Shown in pieces: positions 8,285-18,584 of a DNA stretch of 64,000 bases (within the stretch, counting starts at the first letter, position 1; the number at the start of each line of letters is the position of its first letter). Source of the DNA: Oscillibacter valericigenes Sjm18-20 (GTDB lineage Bacteria > Bacillota > Clostridia > Oscillospirales > Oscillospiraceae); NCBI GenBank assembly GCA_000283575.1, contig AP012044.1:3348001-3412000 (forward strand), in the 5' to 3' direction. The position numbers and the translations under genes were made by a program. The notes beneath the pieces are model-generated. The model was not told where the DNA came from. It did not search any database and was given only the letters and a program-made list of their open reading frames with translations.

Positions 8285-8323
8285 AAATCCGAACCCATCT
8301 CCTATCGGAAATAAGTTCGGATT
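8285..8323 (-). terminator. Probable terminator of the tRNA operon
   Basis: AATCCGAAC and GTTCGGATT form a perfect 9-bp stem around a 20-base loop. On the minus strand it starts 10 bases after the 3' end of tRNA-Val and is followed by a U-rich TTGTTGTTTAT stretch. Confidence 0.6.
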
Positions 8324-8332
8324 ATGCTGTTT

Positions 8333-8409
8333 TGGTGGAGACTGGGAGACTCGAACTCTCGACCTCCTGCGTGTGAAGCAGGCGCTCTAACCAGCTGAGC
8401 TAAGCCTCC
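8333..8409 (-). tRNA. tRNA-Val (anticodon CAC)
   Basis: The cloverleaf is complete. Acceptor GGAGGCT pairs with AGTCTCC, followed by discriminator A and an encoded CCA. The anticodon stem CCTGC/GCAGG closes the loop TTCACAC, giving CAC. The T-loop is TTCGAGT. The T-stem GAGAG/CTCCC has one A-C mismatch, which is slightly unusual. It reads GUG valine codons and is the last gene of a three-tRNA cluster. Confidence 0.93.
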
Positions 8410-8466
8410 ACATTGAATATTGAATTCTGAGACCTACAAGTCCCGCTATGGCGGCACTTTATAGGT

Positions 8467-8541
8467 TGGTGACCCGTACGGGATTCGAACCCATGTTACA
8501 GCCGTGAAAGGGCCGTGTCTTAACCACTTGACCAACGGGCC
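8467..8541 (-). tRNA. tRNA-Glu (anticodon TTC)
   Basis: Acceptor GGCCCGT pairs with ACGGGTC, with discriminator A and encoded CCA. The anticodon stem CGGCC/GGCTG closes loop CTTTCAC, giving TTC. The T-arm ATGGG TTCGAAT CCCGT is intact. It is the middle gene of the cluster. Confidence 0.95.
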
Positions 8542-8594
8542 ATATCAACTTTTCGGGAATCTCCCACGGAACACAGCGTGTCCCGTGGGAATTC

Positions 8595-8671
8595 TGGTAG
8601 CGGCACCTGGATTTGAACCGGGGACACTGCGGGTATGAACCGCATGCTCTAGCCAACTGAGCTATGCCGCC
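8595..8671 (-). tRNA. tRNA-Met (anticodon CAT), elongator type
   Basis: Acceptor GGCGGCA pairs with TGCCGCT, followed by A and encoded CCA. Anticodon stem TGCGG/CCGCA closes loop TTCATAC, giving CAT. The first acceptor pair G-C is fully paired, unlike bacterial initiator tRNA, so this is the elongator or possibly a tRNA-Ile2 precursor. It is first in the cluster, closest to the promoter. Confidence 0.93.
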
Positions 8672-8702
8672 AAATCCGTTCGCCTTATGACGGGCGAAAA
8701 TT

Positions 8703-8732
8703 AATATACCAGATAACACCCACTTTTGTCAA
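8703..8732 (-). promoter_or_regulatory. Promoter of the tRNA Met-Glu-Val cluster
   Basis: On the minus strand a perfect -35 TTGACA (8732-8727) and -10 TATATT (8708-8703) are separated by 18 bp. It lies 32 bp upstream of tRNA-Met. Confidence 0.75.
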
Positions 8733-8789
8733 GAGGGTTTCGCGAAAATCCTGAAAAAAAGTCAGTTTATGGAACCGGGCAGGTACCCG

Positions 8790-8813
8790 CCGGGAGCGCG
8801 AAAGCGCTCCCGG
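8790..8813. terminator. GC-rich hairpin after groEL
   Basis: CCGGGAGCGC pairs perfectly with GCGCTCCCGG across a 4-base loop. It lies 21 bp beyond the groEL stop. There is no immediate U-tract, so it may act as a weak terminator or an RNA-stabilising 3' structure. Confidence 0.45.
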
Positions 8814-8834
8814 CCAACGAGTACCGGTCTTTTC

Positions 8835-10466
<1,632 letters not shown>

Positions 10467-10505
10467 TTACCTCCAAAAATTCAGAAGATGTTGTTTGAAC
10501 AGTTT

Positions 10506-10805
<300 letters not shown>

Positions 10806-10836
10806 TTAATATATAAAAAGATTTACAAAATCAGCG

Positions 10837-10863
10837 TTAGCACTCAACCCATCCGAGTGCTAA
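10837..10863. promoter_or_regulatory. CIRCE operator (HrcA binding site)
   Basis: TTAGCACTC (10837-10845), 9-bp spacer, GAGTGCTAA (10855-10863): a perfect match to the CIRCE consensus, extended by GCG/CGC on both sides. In Firmicutes HrcA binds this site and represses groESL until heat shock. Confidence 0.97.
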
Positions 10864-10870
10864 CGCTGTT

Positions 10871-10899
10871 ATAATAGTACATCATTTCCATTTTGTAAA
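10871..10899 (-). promoter_or_regulatory. groESL promoter
   Basis: On the minus strand -35 TTTACA (10899-10894) and -10 TATTAT (10876-10871) are 17 bp apart. The CIRCE element lies just downstream, so HrcA would block at the start site. Confidence 0.75.
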
Positions 10900-10929
10900 G
10901 GGGGTAACTATGAAAAATTTGTGAATAAC

Positions 10930-11580
10930 ATGGAAGACACAAATTTTGGAACCACCAGCGAGGAGAAGATGAATGATAAGTCCTATGGGGTAACTACCAC
11001 GATTCCCGCGCACTTTCAAATAAGTTTACAAACGTAGAAATAAAGTTTATGATAAAAATGGATTCCCCCGTTGTCTCCTGCGGCGGTAATGTGCCTGGCG
11101 TCGTGTCTGTCCGCAATGCATCGTTCATTCTGACAGTGCATACCGGCGCGGACTCATATACCGAATACGTGCTGTTGCCGTCAAAAAGGAACTTGTCTAT
11201 GGGCAAAAAAGCGTAAGGCACCATATCGCGGGAATTGCGGCGCTGTTTTTAGTATTTATTGGAGGCGTCGTCCGGGTCGGAAAGGATATCCGCCGGATGT
11301 AGATTCGTACATTGCTTTCGTGAGAACAGTGACACACAACCAATTCTGTGAATCTCCGCAAAGGAGCACTAAAAATTGGACCCATTTTAGGAGGTATGAT
11401 ATTCGCATACGCTGTAAAAAATCCACTCTCGCCTTGATCGGAGCATGTCTGATTGTTCTTCTGTTAATGGCCGGTCCGGTTATTCTTCCTCAATTGAGTA
11501 ATATTTGGCTCTTCCGCTGCTTTGGCATAGGCTGTTTTGCCGGGTTGGTGGGGTATTACGCCCGTCACAGTGGCTGACGG
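10930..11580 (+). other. Gene-poor stretch with decayed-looking coding fragments
   Basis: No confident gene lies between the groESL promoter and 11625. Short plus-strand frames with protein-like content occur in succession and in different frames. Examples are an ATG frame at 10930-11037, a frame from about 11049 ending at 11216 (contains SPVVSCGGNVPGVVSVRNAS), a frame ending near 11301 with a hydrophobic stretch (AGIAALFLVFIGGVV), and a frame to 11577 with two possible membrane segments (LALIGACLIVLLLMAG). They look like pieces of broken genes. None is recognised. Confidence 0.3.
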
Positions 11581-11624
11581 CATTTGCGCTCCGCCGGAAC
11601 ATTGCGGCGGAGCGCATTGCTTTC

Positions 11625-12734
11625 TCACTTTCCGTACATAAAAAGGTCGCATTTCAGCATTCCGTTATAGAGCTTGCGCTTCTTGTTCGCCTGACGGCCA
11701 AAGCTGCGCTCGAACTCCGTATGGGACGAGAGCACCAGCACCCGCCACTTCGGCGGCAGCTCCCGGCAGGCCGCGCCGAACATTCGGTAGAGCGCCTCCG
11801 CCTCGCTCTTCTCCATCAAACGCTCGCCGTAGGGCGGGTTGGTCGCCAGCTGGCCGTATTCGCTGTCCCGGTGAAATTTTCCAGCGTCGGCCACCTCAAA
11901 GCGGACGCAATCCTCCACGCCCGCCAGCTCCGCATTGTGCCTCGCCAGTTCTACGGCCTTCGGATCGATGTCGCCGCCCCAGATGTCATAGCTTCCGTGA
12001 AATTCCCTGTCCATCGCCTCGTCCGCGGCTTCCAGCCAGAGCTTGCCGTCCATGTTCTTCCACCTCTGGGCGGAAAAACTCCGGTCCAAACCCGGGGCCC
12101 GGTTTTTGGCGATCAGCGCCGCCTCAATGGGGATGGTGCCGGAACCGCAGAAAGGGTCGCAGAAAGGGTCCTTGCCCCGATAGCGGGACAGCGTCACCAG
12201 CGCCGCCGCCAGCGTCTCCCGCAAGGGCGCGACAACGCCCTGTGCGCGGTAGCCCCGCTTGTACAGCCCCTCGCCGGAGGTATCCAGATACAGCGTCGCC
12301 ACATCCTTGACGATGGCGAACTGGATCTGATAGCGGCTCCCCGTCTCCGGCAGAGTCGCCATGCCGTATTTCTCCCCCAGCCGCTTTGCGGACGCCTTTT
12401 TCACAATGGCCTGGCAGGCGGGAACGGAGTGGAGTCCGGAATTCAGAGAATAACCTTTTACCGGAAACTCGCCGTCTTTTGGAATGTAATCCTCCCACGG
12501 CAGAGCGTAAACCCCCTGAAACAGCGCCTCAAAGTCCCCCGCGGGGAAGCTGCCCAGTTCCATCAGAACCCGCGCGCCACAGCGCAGATTGATGTTCAGC
12601 CGGGCAATGTCAGCCAGCGTCCCCCGGCAGTGGACCCGGCCGTTTTCCGCACGGACCTCCTGTAAATTCAGCCGTTTCATCTCATCCGCCACCAGACTTT
12701 CCAGTCCGAACAGGCAGGGCACCGTCAGCGTCAT
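11625..12734 (-). CDS. THUMP-domain class I RNA methyltransferase (RlmL/YpsC type)
   Basis: The 369-residue protein has an N-terminal THUMP-like RNA-binding region and a Rossmann methyltransferase domain. DPFCGSGTIPIEAALIA (near residue 190) binds S-adenosylmethionine and NPPYGERL (near residue 290) is the catalytic motif of N2-guanine methyltransferases. Family members methylate a guanine of 23S rRNA or tRNA. GGAGG lies 8 bases before the ATG, and a TTGCAC-17-TATAGT promoter sits at 12776-12804. It is a single-gene unit. The exact target base is not inferable. Confidence 0.9.
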   Translation of the reverse strand: MTLTVPCLFGLESLVADEMKRLNLQEVRAENGRVHCRGTLADIARLNINLRCGARVLMELGSFPAGDFEALFQGVYALPWEDYIPKDGEFPVKGYSLNSGLHSVPACQAIVKKASAKRLGEKYGMATLPETGSRYQIQFAIVKDVATLYLDTSGEGLYKRGYRAQGVVAPLRETLAAALVTLSRYRGKDPFCDPFCGSGTIPIEAALIAKNRAPGLDRSFSAQRWKNMDGKLWLEAADEAMDREFHGSYDIWGGDIDPKAVELARHNAELAGVEDCVRFEVADAGKFHRDSEYGQLATNPPYGERLMEKSEAEALYRMFGAACRELPPKWRVLVLSSHTEFERSFGRQANKKRKLYNGMLKCDLFMYGK

Positions 12735-12775
12735 GGCTGCGCCTCCTCAAAAAATTTAAAATCGTATTTTGGGTT

Positions 12776-12804
12776 ACTATAACAGATATTCGGAAAATGT
12801 GCAA
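12776..12804 (-). promoter_or_regulatory. Promoter of the RNA methyltransferase gene
   Basis: On the minus strand -35 TTGCAC (12804-12799) and -10 TATAGT (12781-12776) are spaced by 17 bp. The rest of 12735-13041 shows no gene; a convincing promoter for nfeD was not found there. Confidence 0.6.
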
Positions 12805-13041
12805 TGCGGAGGATTGCCGCAAAGTGCCATAAAAAAATTTACAAAAGCTGAAACCTTTTCACTTTACCGTCCGTCTCATGAATAAAAGCAATTTTTTCCT
12901 TCTGGGTCTGTGCCAGAATAAGGTGTCCCCTTGGGCTGGTATTTTGCAAAGAATTGTGGTACAATTACCGTATAGGACGTATGATATTCTTTTTTCACAG
13001 TTCTTAAACCCAATGAATTTCTGCCAAAGGAGGCTTACAAT

Positions 13042-13488
13042 ATGATGATCTGGATTTGGCTTGGCGCCATTGTGCTGTTCGGCGTGGTGGAGGGCGCCAC
13101 CGCGAGTCTGGTGTCCATCTGGTTTGTGGCCGGTGCCGCGGCCGCGCTGATCGCGGCGATTCTGAACGTGTCCATGGGTACGCAGTTCGCCATTTTTCTG
13201 GCTGTCTCCGCCGTGGCGTTGGCGGCTACCCGCCCGCTGGTGCGGAAGATGAGGCCGGGCAAGCCCATTCCCACCAATCTGGACCGGGTGATCGGTCAGA
13301 CCGGCAAGGTGACGGAGACCGTGGATAACGAAAACGCCACCGGAGCCGTCTACGTAGACGGCAAGATCTGGACGGCCCGCAGCGCGGACGGGACCGTATT
13401 TCCGAAGGAAACCCTCGTCACCATCTCGAAAATGGAGGGCGTAAAGCTCTTTGTTGAAAAAAATAAAATTTTGGAGGAAACTCGATAA
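13042..13488 (+). CDS. NfeD-family membrane protein
   Basis: The 148-residue protein has about three N-terminal membrane segments (WIWLGAIVLFGVVEG; SIWFVAGAAAALIAAI; AIFLAVSAVALAA). A C-terminal soluble OB-fold NfeD domain follows (DRVIGQTGKVTETV...). NfeD proteins pair with SPFH/stomatin proteins and are thought to act in membrane microdomain organisation or quality control. Its stop overlaps the start of the SPFH gene (TAATG), the classic nfeD-slipin arrangement. AAGGAGG precedes the ATG. Confidence 0.92.
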   Translation: MMIWIWLGAIVLFGVVEGATASLVSIWFVAGAAAALIAAILNVSMGTQFAIFLAVSAVALAATRPLVRKMRPGKPIPTNLDRVIGQTGKVTETVDNENATGAVYVDGKIWTARSADGTVFPKETLVTISKMEGVKLFVEKNKILEETR

Positions 13489-14399
13489 TGCCTATTCAAA
13501 CTATCGCTCTGATCGTCCTGATTGTCCTGATCCTGCTGCTGATCGTCAGCAACATCGTCGTCGTCCAGCAGTCCAAGGCCTATGTCGTGGAACGTTTGGG
13601 CGCGTTCCGTACCGTTTGGAACGTGGGTCTGCACTTCAAGGTACCGTTCGTTGAGCGGGTGGCCAAGAAGGTGTCCTTGAAGGAGCAGGTGGCGGACTTC
13701 GCGCCCCAGCCCGTCATTACCAAGGATAACGTCACCATGCAGATCGACACGGTCATCTATTTCCAGATCACCGACCCGAAGCTGTATACTTACGGCGTGG
13801 AGCGCCCCATGAACGCCATTGAAAACCTGACCGCCACTACCCTGCGTAATATTATCGGCGACATGGAGCTGGACCAGTCCCTCACTTCCCGCGACACCAT
13901 CAACACCCGGATGCGCGCCATTCTGGACGAGGCCACGGATCCCTGGGGCATCAAGGTGAACCGCGTGGAGCTGAAGAACATCATCCCGCCCAAGGAGATC
14001 CAAAACGCCATGGAGAAGCAGATGAAGGCGGAGCGGGAGCGCCGCGAGTCCATCCTCCAGGCCGAAGGCCAGAAGGCCAGCCAGATTCTGGTGGCCGAGG
14101 GCGAGAAGGAATCCGCCATTTTGCGGGCAGACGCGGCCAAGCAGGCCGCCATTATGAAAGCAGACGGCGAAGCGCAAGCCATCAAGCTGGTACAAACCGC
14201 TCTGGCGGAGTCCATCAAACTGATGAACGAAGCTAATCCCAACGATCAGGTCGTGAAGATCAAGGCGCTGGAGGCGTTTGCCAAGGTTGCCGACGGGCAG
14301 GCCACCAAAATCATTATTCCCTCCGAGCTACAGGGGCTGGCCGGTTTGGCCGCCAGCGCCAAGACGCTGCTGGAGAACGATCAACCCGCCAAAAAATAA
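13488..14399 (+). CDS. SPFH/stomatin-like membrane protein
   Basis: The 303-residue protein has one N-terminal membrane anchor (IALIVLIVLILLLIVSNIVV). A prohibitin/SPFH domain follows (QQSKAYVVERLGAFRTVW, EQVADFAPQPVITKDNV), then a charged alpha-helical coiled coil (residues about 175-240, rich in AERERRESILQAEGQKA). It forms oligomeric membrane scaffolds with NfeD partners. A strong terminator follows at 14415. No protease domain is present in either partner. Confidence 0.95.
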   Translation: MPIQTIALIVLIVLILLLIVSNIVVVQQSKAYVVERLGAFRTVWNVGLHFKVPFVERVAKKVSLKEQVADFAPQPVITKDNVTMQIDTVIYFQITDPKLYTYGVERPMNAIENLTATTLRNIIGDMELDQSLTSRDTINTRMRAILDEATDPWGIKVNRVELKNIIPPKEIQNAMEKQMKAERERRESILQAEGQKASQILVAEGEKESAILRADAAKQAAIMKADGEAQAIKLVQTALAESIKLMNEANPNDQVVKIKALEAFAKVADGQATKIIIPSELQGLAGLAASAKTLLENDQPAKK

Positions 14400-14414
14400 G
14401 CCGTATAAATGGAC

Positions 14415-14453
14415 CGCCGGACTGACGACTCTCGTCAATCCGGCGATTTTTTT
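14415..14453 (+). terminator. Terminator of the nfeD-SPFH operon
   Basis: CGCCGGA-CTGACGA pairs with TCGTCAA-TCCGGCG (one weak pair), loop CTC, followed by ATTTTTTT. Confidence 0.9.
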
Positions 14454-14564
14454 GAAGACAGGCGACGGTTTTCCGGCCAAACGGATTATTTTCAGATTTT
14501 CCATATTCAAATACCAAAAAAGCTGTTATAATACCTCTAATCAATAAACGAAATGGGGAATACC

Positions 14565-15566
14565 ATGCGGGAGTTCTGGAAAACGCTGATTCACGGGCTG
14601 GAAAGCCGCCAGCCCGTGTGCCTTGTAAGTCTCTTGTCTTCCGCCGGGTCCACGCCCCGGAGCGCCGGGGCCATGATGGCTGTGCTGCCGGATGGGAGCG
14701 GTGATGGAACCATCGGCGGCGGAAATGTGGAATTTGAGGCGCAGAAGCTGGCGGTGGAGGTCCTGCGCTCCGGGAAAGACGAGCAGCGGGACTATCGTTT
14801 CGTGCAGGGAAACGACAAGAGTCTGGGGATGATCTGCGGCGGCGATGTAACGGTGCAGTTTCAATACATCGCCCCCGGGGATGAAACCGCGCTGAACGTC
14901 TTCCGCTCTCTGGTGGAGACCGACGGGCAGGGCCGGGACGCATGGCTTCTGCGGCGGCTGGAAGGCGGGCACATCACCGGGATGCGGGCCGTCACAGCGG
15001 CGGACGCAGATAATCCCGCGCTGTCCGCCCTGATGAAGGACAGGCCCCTTTTGACCAAGGACGGCTGGTTCTCCATTCCGGCGGCAAAAGCCGGCTGGGT
15101 CCATATCTTCGGCGCGGGGCATGTGTCCCAGGCGCTTGCAGCGGCGCTGCACCCGCTGAGCTTCCGCTGCGCGGTGTATGACGACCGGGCGGAGTTTGCC
15201 AGCCCCACCCTCTTTCCAACGGCGGAACGGGTGGCGGTGTGCGACTTTCAAAAGCCGGAACTGACCATCACCCCGAACGACTACGTGGTGGTGATGACCC
15301 GGGGCCATCAGGCGGACTACGAAGTACTGACGCAGGTACTGCGCTCCGGGGCGCGGTATATCGGCTGCATCGGCAGCAGGCAAAAGCTGGCATTGTGCCG
15401 GGACAGGCTGCTGAAGGAGGGCTTCACGCCGGAGGAATACGCGGTTCTTCACGCCCCCATCGGCCTTTCCATCGGGGCACAGACGCCGGAGGAGATCGCC
15501 GTCTCCGTGGCGGCGGAGATGATCGCCGTCCGGGCTGGCATGGAAAACCGACGGCAGGGCGGGTAA
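14565..15566 (+). CDS. XdhC/CoxI-family molybdoenzyme maturation protein
   Basis: The protein (333 residues from the chosen start) has an N-terminal XdhC/CoxI domain (SSAGSTPRSAGAMMAV, GTIGGGNVE) and a C-terminal Rossmann domain (WVHIFGAGHVSQALAAAL, IGCIGSRQK). XdhC binds molybdenum cofactor and inserts it, in sulfurated form, into xanthine-dehydrogenase-type hydroxylases. I chose the ATG at 14565 because GGGGA lies 5-9 bases before it, rather than the ATG at 14553. A TATAAT at 14527 is the probable -10. No molybdenum hydroxylase genes are in the window, so its client lies elsewhere. Confidence 0.92.
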   Translation: MREFWKTLIHGLESRQPVCLVSLLSSAGSTPRSAGAMMAVLPDGSGDGTIGGGNVEFEAQKLAVEVLRSGKDEQRDYRFVQGNDKSLGMICGGDVTVQFQYIAPGDETALNVFRSLVETDGQGRDAWLLRRLEGGHITGMRAVTAADADNPALSALMKDRPLLTKDGWFSIPAAKAGWVHIFGAGHVSQALAAALHPLSFRCAVYDDRAEFASPTLFPTAERVAVCDFQKPELTITPNDYVVVMTRGHQADYEVLTQVLRSGARYIGCIGSRQKLALCRDRLLKEGFTPEEYAVLHAPIGLSIGAQTPEEIAVSVAAEMIAVRAGMENRRQGG

Positions 15567-15569
15567 GCC

Positions 15570-15598
15570 TTGCAAAATTCCGCAAAACTCTGTACAAT
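15570..15598 (+). promoter_or_regulatory. Promoter of the dCMP deaminase gene
   Basis: -35 TTGCAA (15570-15575), 17-bp spacer, -10 TACAAT (15593-15598). Confidence 0.6.
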
Positions 15599-15708
15599 AG
15601 AGTCTATCGTCTACAAATCACACTTGTCAAAAGAGCAAAAGAGGATTGGCTTTATTCAGCCGCTTTTAATCTCCGGCAAATCCGCCAGACTTCACGGGAG
15701 GGTCCGTC

Positions 15709-16215
15709 ATGAACCGCATCAGCAAGGAAAATTACTATTTGGATATTGCGCAGACCGTTTTGGAGCGGGCCACGTGCCTGCGGCGGGTCTACGGCGCCAT
15801 CATCGTCAACAACGACGAGATTATCTCCACCGGCTACAACGGCGCGCCCAGGGGCCGGAAAAACTGCGTGGATATGGGTTACTGCTCCCGGGAAATGGCA
15901 AAGGTTCCCCGTGGGGAGAGATATGAGCTTTGCCGCAGCGTCCACGCCGAAGCCAACGCCATCATCTCCGCTGCCCGGCGGGACATGGTGGGCGGAACCC
16001 TCTATCTCGTGGGGCGGGACGCCCAGACCGGCGAGCTTCTGAACGACGCCACCTCCTGTTCCATGTGCCGCAGGCAGATCATCAACGCAGGTCTTGAAAA
16101 GGTGGTCATACGGCGGACAAAAACGGACTTTGACGTGGTGTACGTATCGGACTGGGTGGCCGAGGATGACTTCCCTGTTCTGGACGCTCCGGGCAATTTG
16201 CCGTCTCAGTCGTAA
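15709..16215 (+). CDS. Deoxycytidylate deaminase family protein (ComEB-like)
   Basis: The 168-residue zinc enzyme carries the deaminase motifs HAEAN (near residue 79) and SCSMCRRQIINAG (near residue 117), a variant of the PCxxC zinc motif. The likely reaction is dCMP to dUMP, feeding dTTP synthesis. Length and motif spacing fit dCMP deaminase better than cytidine deaminase. GGAGGGTCCGTC precedes the ATG. The next gene starts 21 bp later, so the two may be cotranscribed, although no functional link is obvious. Confidence 0.9.
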   Translation: MNRISKENYYLDIAQTVLERATCLRRVYGAIIVNNDEIISTGYNGAPRGRKNCVDMGYCSREMAKVPRGERYELCRSVHAEANAIISAARRDMVGGTLYLVGRDAQTGELLNDATSCSMCRRQIINAGLEKVVIRRTKTDFDVVYVSDWVAEDDFPVLDAPGNLPSQS

Positions 16216-16236
16216 TCTCAGGAAGGAGGCCGTGAC

Positions 16237-18528
16237 TTGAAAACGGGCCTTGTCACCTTTTTTCATATTCACCACTATGGCGCGGTCTTACAGGCCTGCG
16301 CCACCCAGCAGGCTGTGGAGCAGCTGGGAAGCACGTGCGAGATCTTCAACTACTATGTCAACCAGAACAACGACCTGTTCCGCCGCCTCACCGGCCTTGG
16401 CTCCGCTGCGGCGGACGCTCACACGGCGCTCCACTACCATGCTCTGAAAGAGCGGTACAACCGGTTTGAGGACTTCACCGCCCGCCACCTGCGCATCTCA
16501 GAGCACCGGTACGGGAGTCTGGAGGAGCTAAAGAGCGCGCCACCCTGCGACGTCTATCTCTCCGGCAGCGATCAGATCTGGAATCCCAAAATTTTTCCCG
16601 ACGGGCATTTCGACCCTGTGTTTTTCAGCCAGTTTACGGCGGGCCGGAAAATCGCCTATGCCCCCTCTTTCGGCATTCCCCGCATTCCGGACGGAATGGA
16701 GGCGGAGCTGAACGGGTATCTTACGGGCTTTTCCCACCTCTCCGCCCGGGAGGCCCGGGGACAGGCCATTATCCGGGAGATCAGCGGGCGGGAGGCGCCC
16801 GTGGTGCTGGACCCCACGCTGCTTCTAAGGCAGGAGGACTGGGGCGCGCTGGCGGCAGAGCCGGCGCAGTCCGGCGGCTACATCCTCTGCTACTGCATCA
16901 GCAAGCCCGGCGCGCTGGAGCCGTATATCCGCCGTTTACAGGAGGAGACGGGGCTTCCCGTCGTCCAGCTGTGCGGCGTACGGCAGAAGGTCCACCCGAA
17001 GGCGGAATGTGTATTCTCCGCGGGCCCCGCGGAATTTTTAGGGCTGTTCCGCCGGGCTTCCTACGTCTGCACGAACTCTTTTCACGGGACCGTGTTCTCC
17101 CTGCAATTTGAAAAGCCGTTTTTTACATCCGTTTCTCCGGCGGAAATGGCTGCGCCGGAGCAGTCCCGCATTTATAGTCTTCTGGACCGGCTGGGCCTTG
17201 TAAACCGCATCATCGGCAAAGGCGACACCGCCAGTCTGCTGGATAAAATCGACTGGACCGCGGTGACGGAGCGGCTGGAAACAGAACGGCGGAAGTCCCT
17301 TGACTATCTGCGCTCCGCACTGTTCGATCAGGAGGTCCCGGCCGCGCCGGAAGCAGCATCGGGTGGCGGACTGCCGGAGCTGGCATATCACGCGGCCTGT
17401 ACCGGCTGCACCGCCTGCGCCGCCATATGCCCCAGGGACGCTATCTCCATGGAGCAGGACCAGGAGGGCTTTGCTTATCCCACCGTCGATTCTGAAAAAT
17501 GCATCCGCTGCGGGCGCTGCACAACCGTCTGTCCGGCTCTCCGGACAAAGGACAGTTGTCCCCTTCCGGCTGTTTTTGCCGCGTGGAACAAGGACGACGT
17601 CGTCCGAAAGGACTCCACTTCCGGCGGCATCTTCTCTCTGATTGCCCAGGATGCTCTGGAATGCGGCGGCGTAGTCTTTGGCGCGGCGCTGGACAGCAAA
17701 CTGCATCTACGGCACATCGCTTGCTTTGAGCCGGAGGATCTCAGATATCTCCGGGGCGCGAAGTATGTGCAAAGTGATCTGCGGGGCACCTATCGGGAGA
17801 TCCGGGAACTGTTGAAATCCCGGCCCGTGTTGTTCTCCGGAACCCCCTGTCAGGTGGACGGGCTGTATCATTTTCTAGGAAACCGTCCGGAAAATCTCAC
17901 CACCTGCGACCTCGTATGCCAGGGTGTGCCCTCCCCCGGCGTGTGGGCGGACATGGTCCGCTCCATCGAGAGCCACAGGCGCCGCTCTCTTCAGACCGTG
18001 CGCTTTCGCAACAAGGTCGTCGGTTGGAAGGACAGCCACCTCACTCTGCTCTATAAGGACGGGTCCGCGGACTCCGCACCCCTGTTCCAGACGGAATGGG
18101 GCCGGGCGTTCGGCCGGGCACTGTTCCTGCGTCCGTGCTGCTACCGCTGCCCCTATACCTCCATGTCCCGGGTAGGTGATTTTACTCTGGGGGATTTTTG
18201 GGGACTCCGGCCCGACGAGCTGCCGGAGCAGCAGGAGCGGGGTATATCCCTTCTCATAGTGAACACCTCCCACGCAAGCCACATTTTTGACCGTCTTCCC
18301 CTGGGACGTCAGCCTTTCCCGCTGGAGCGGGCCATTGCAGGAAACCCCCGGCTGGCCTCCCCCATCGCTCCGCCGCCGGACCGGACCGCGTTTTTCGCCG
18401 GCTATGCGCTGGAGCCCTTTGACGAGGTGCGCAAAAAGTTTTTCCGCCTACCCCCCCTTCCGGTGCGGATTGCATCCAGAGCTCTCAGCCCTGAGGCGAA
18501 AGCAAAGATCAGGGCAAAACTGAAATAG
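16237..18528 (+). CDS. Polysaccharide pyruvyl transferase / coenzyme F420 hydrogenase beta-subunit fusion
   Basis: This 763-residue protein combines two families. Residues 1 to about 365 are a polysaccharide pyruvyl transferase domain (starts KTGLVTFFHIHHYGAVLQA, with DVYLSGSDQIWNP). Residues about 387-432 hold two 4Fe-4S motifs (CTGCTACAAICP and CIRCGRCTTVCP). The rest is FrhB-like (TSGGIFSLIAQ; LFSGTPCQVDGLYHFL). Both families often occur next to each other in surface polysaccharide loci. The start is TTG at 16237, supported by AAGGAGG 7 bases upstream. It is a stand-alone gene without glycosyltransferases nearby. Substrate unknown. Confidence 0.88.
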   Translation: MKTGLVTFFHIHHYGAVLQACATQQAVEQLGSTCEIFNYYVNQNNDLFRRLTGLGSAAADAHTALHYHALKERYNRFEDFTARHLRISEHRYGSLEELKSAPPCDVYLSGSDQIWNPKIFPDGHFDPVFFSQFTAGRKIAYAPSFGIPRIPDGMEAELNGYLTGFSHLSAREARGQAIIREISGREAPVVLDPTLLLRQEDWGALAAEPAQSGGYILCYCISKPGALEPYIRRLQEETGLPVVQLCGVRQKVHPKAECVFSAGPAEFLGLFRRASYVCTNSFHGTVFSLQFEKPFFTSVSPAEMAAPEQSRIYSLLDRLGLVNRIIGKGDTASLLDKIDWTAVTERLETERRKSLDYLRSALFDQEVPAAPEAASGGGLPELAYHAACTGCTACAAICPRDAISMEQDQEGFAYPTVDSEKCIRCGRCTTVCPALRTKDSCPLPAVFAAWNKDDVVRKDSTSGGIFSLIAQDALECGGVVFGAALDSKLHLRHIACFEPEDLRYLRGAKYVQSDLRGTYREIRELLKSRPVLFSGTPCQVDGLYHFLGNRPENLTTCDLVCQGVPSPGVWADMVRSIESHRRRSLQTVRFRNKVVGWKDSHLTLLYKDGSADSAPLFQTEWGRAFGRALFLRPCCYRCPYTSMSRVGDFTLGDFWGLRPDELPEQQERGISLLIVNTSHASHIFDRLPLGRQPFPLERAIAGNPRLASPIAPPPDRTAFFAGYALEPFDEVRKKFFRLPPLPVRIASRALSPEAKAKIRAKLK

Positions 18529-18545
18529 GTGCAGGCAACTATCTA

Positions 18546-18582
18546 AAGAGCGCAGCGGCTTTGCCGCTGCGCTCTTGAATTC
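18546..18582. terminator. Bidirectional terminator between convergent genes
   Basis: AAGAGCGCAGCGGC pairs perfectly over 14 bp with GCCGCTGCGCTCTT around a TTT loop. It lies between the stops of the fusion gene (18528) and the NhaC-family gene (18585). Confidence 0.85.
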
Positions 18583-18584
18583 TC

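Noticed and set aside
8542-8594. Hairpin between tRNA-Glu and tRNA-Met as a terminator
   Set aside because: TCCCACGG/CCGTGGGA forms a stem but has no U-tract; more likely a processing spacer within the tRNA transcript.
15239-15712. Plus-strand frame overlapping the end of xdhC
   Set aside because: It is an alternative frame of xdhC that runs into the intergenic region; no ribosome binding site and no protein-like content.
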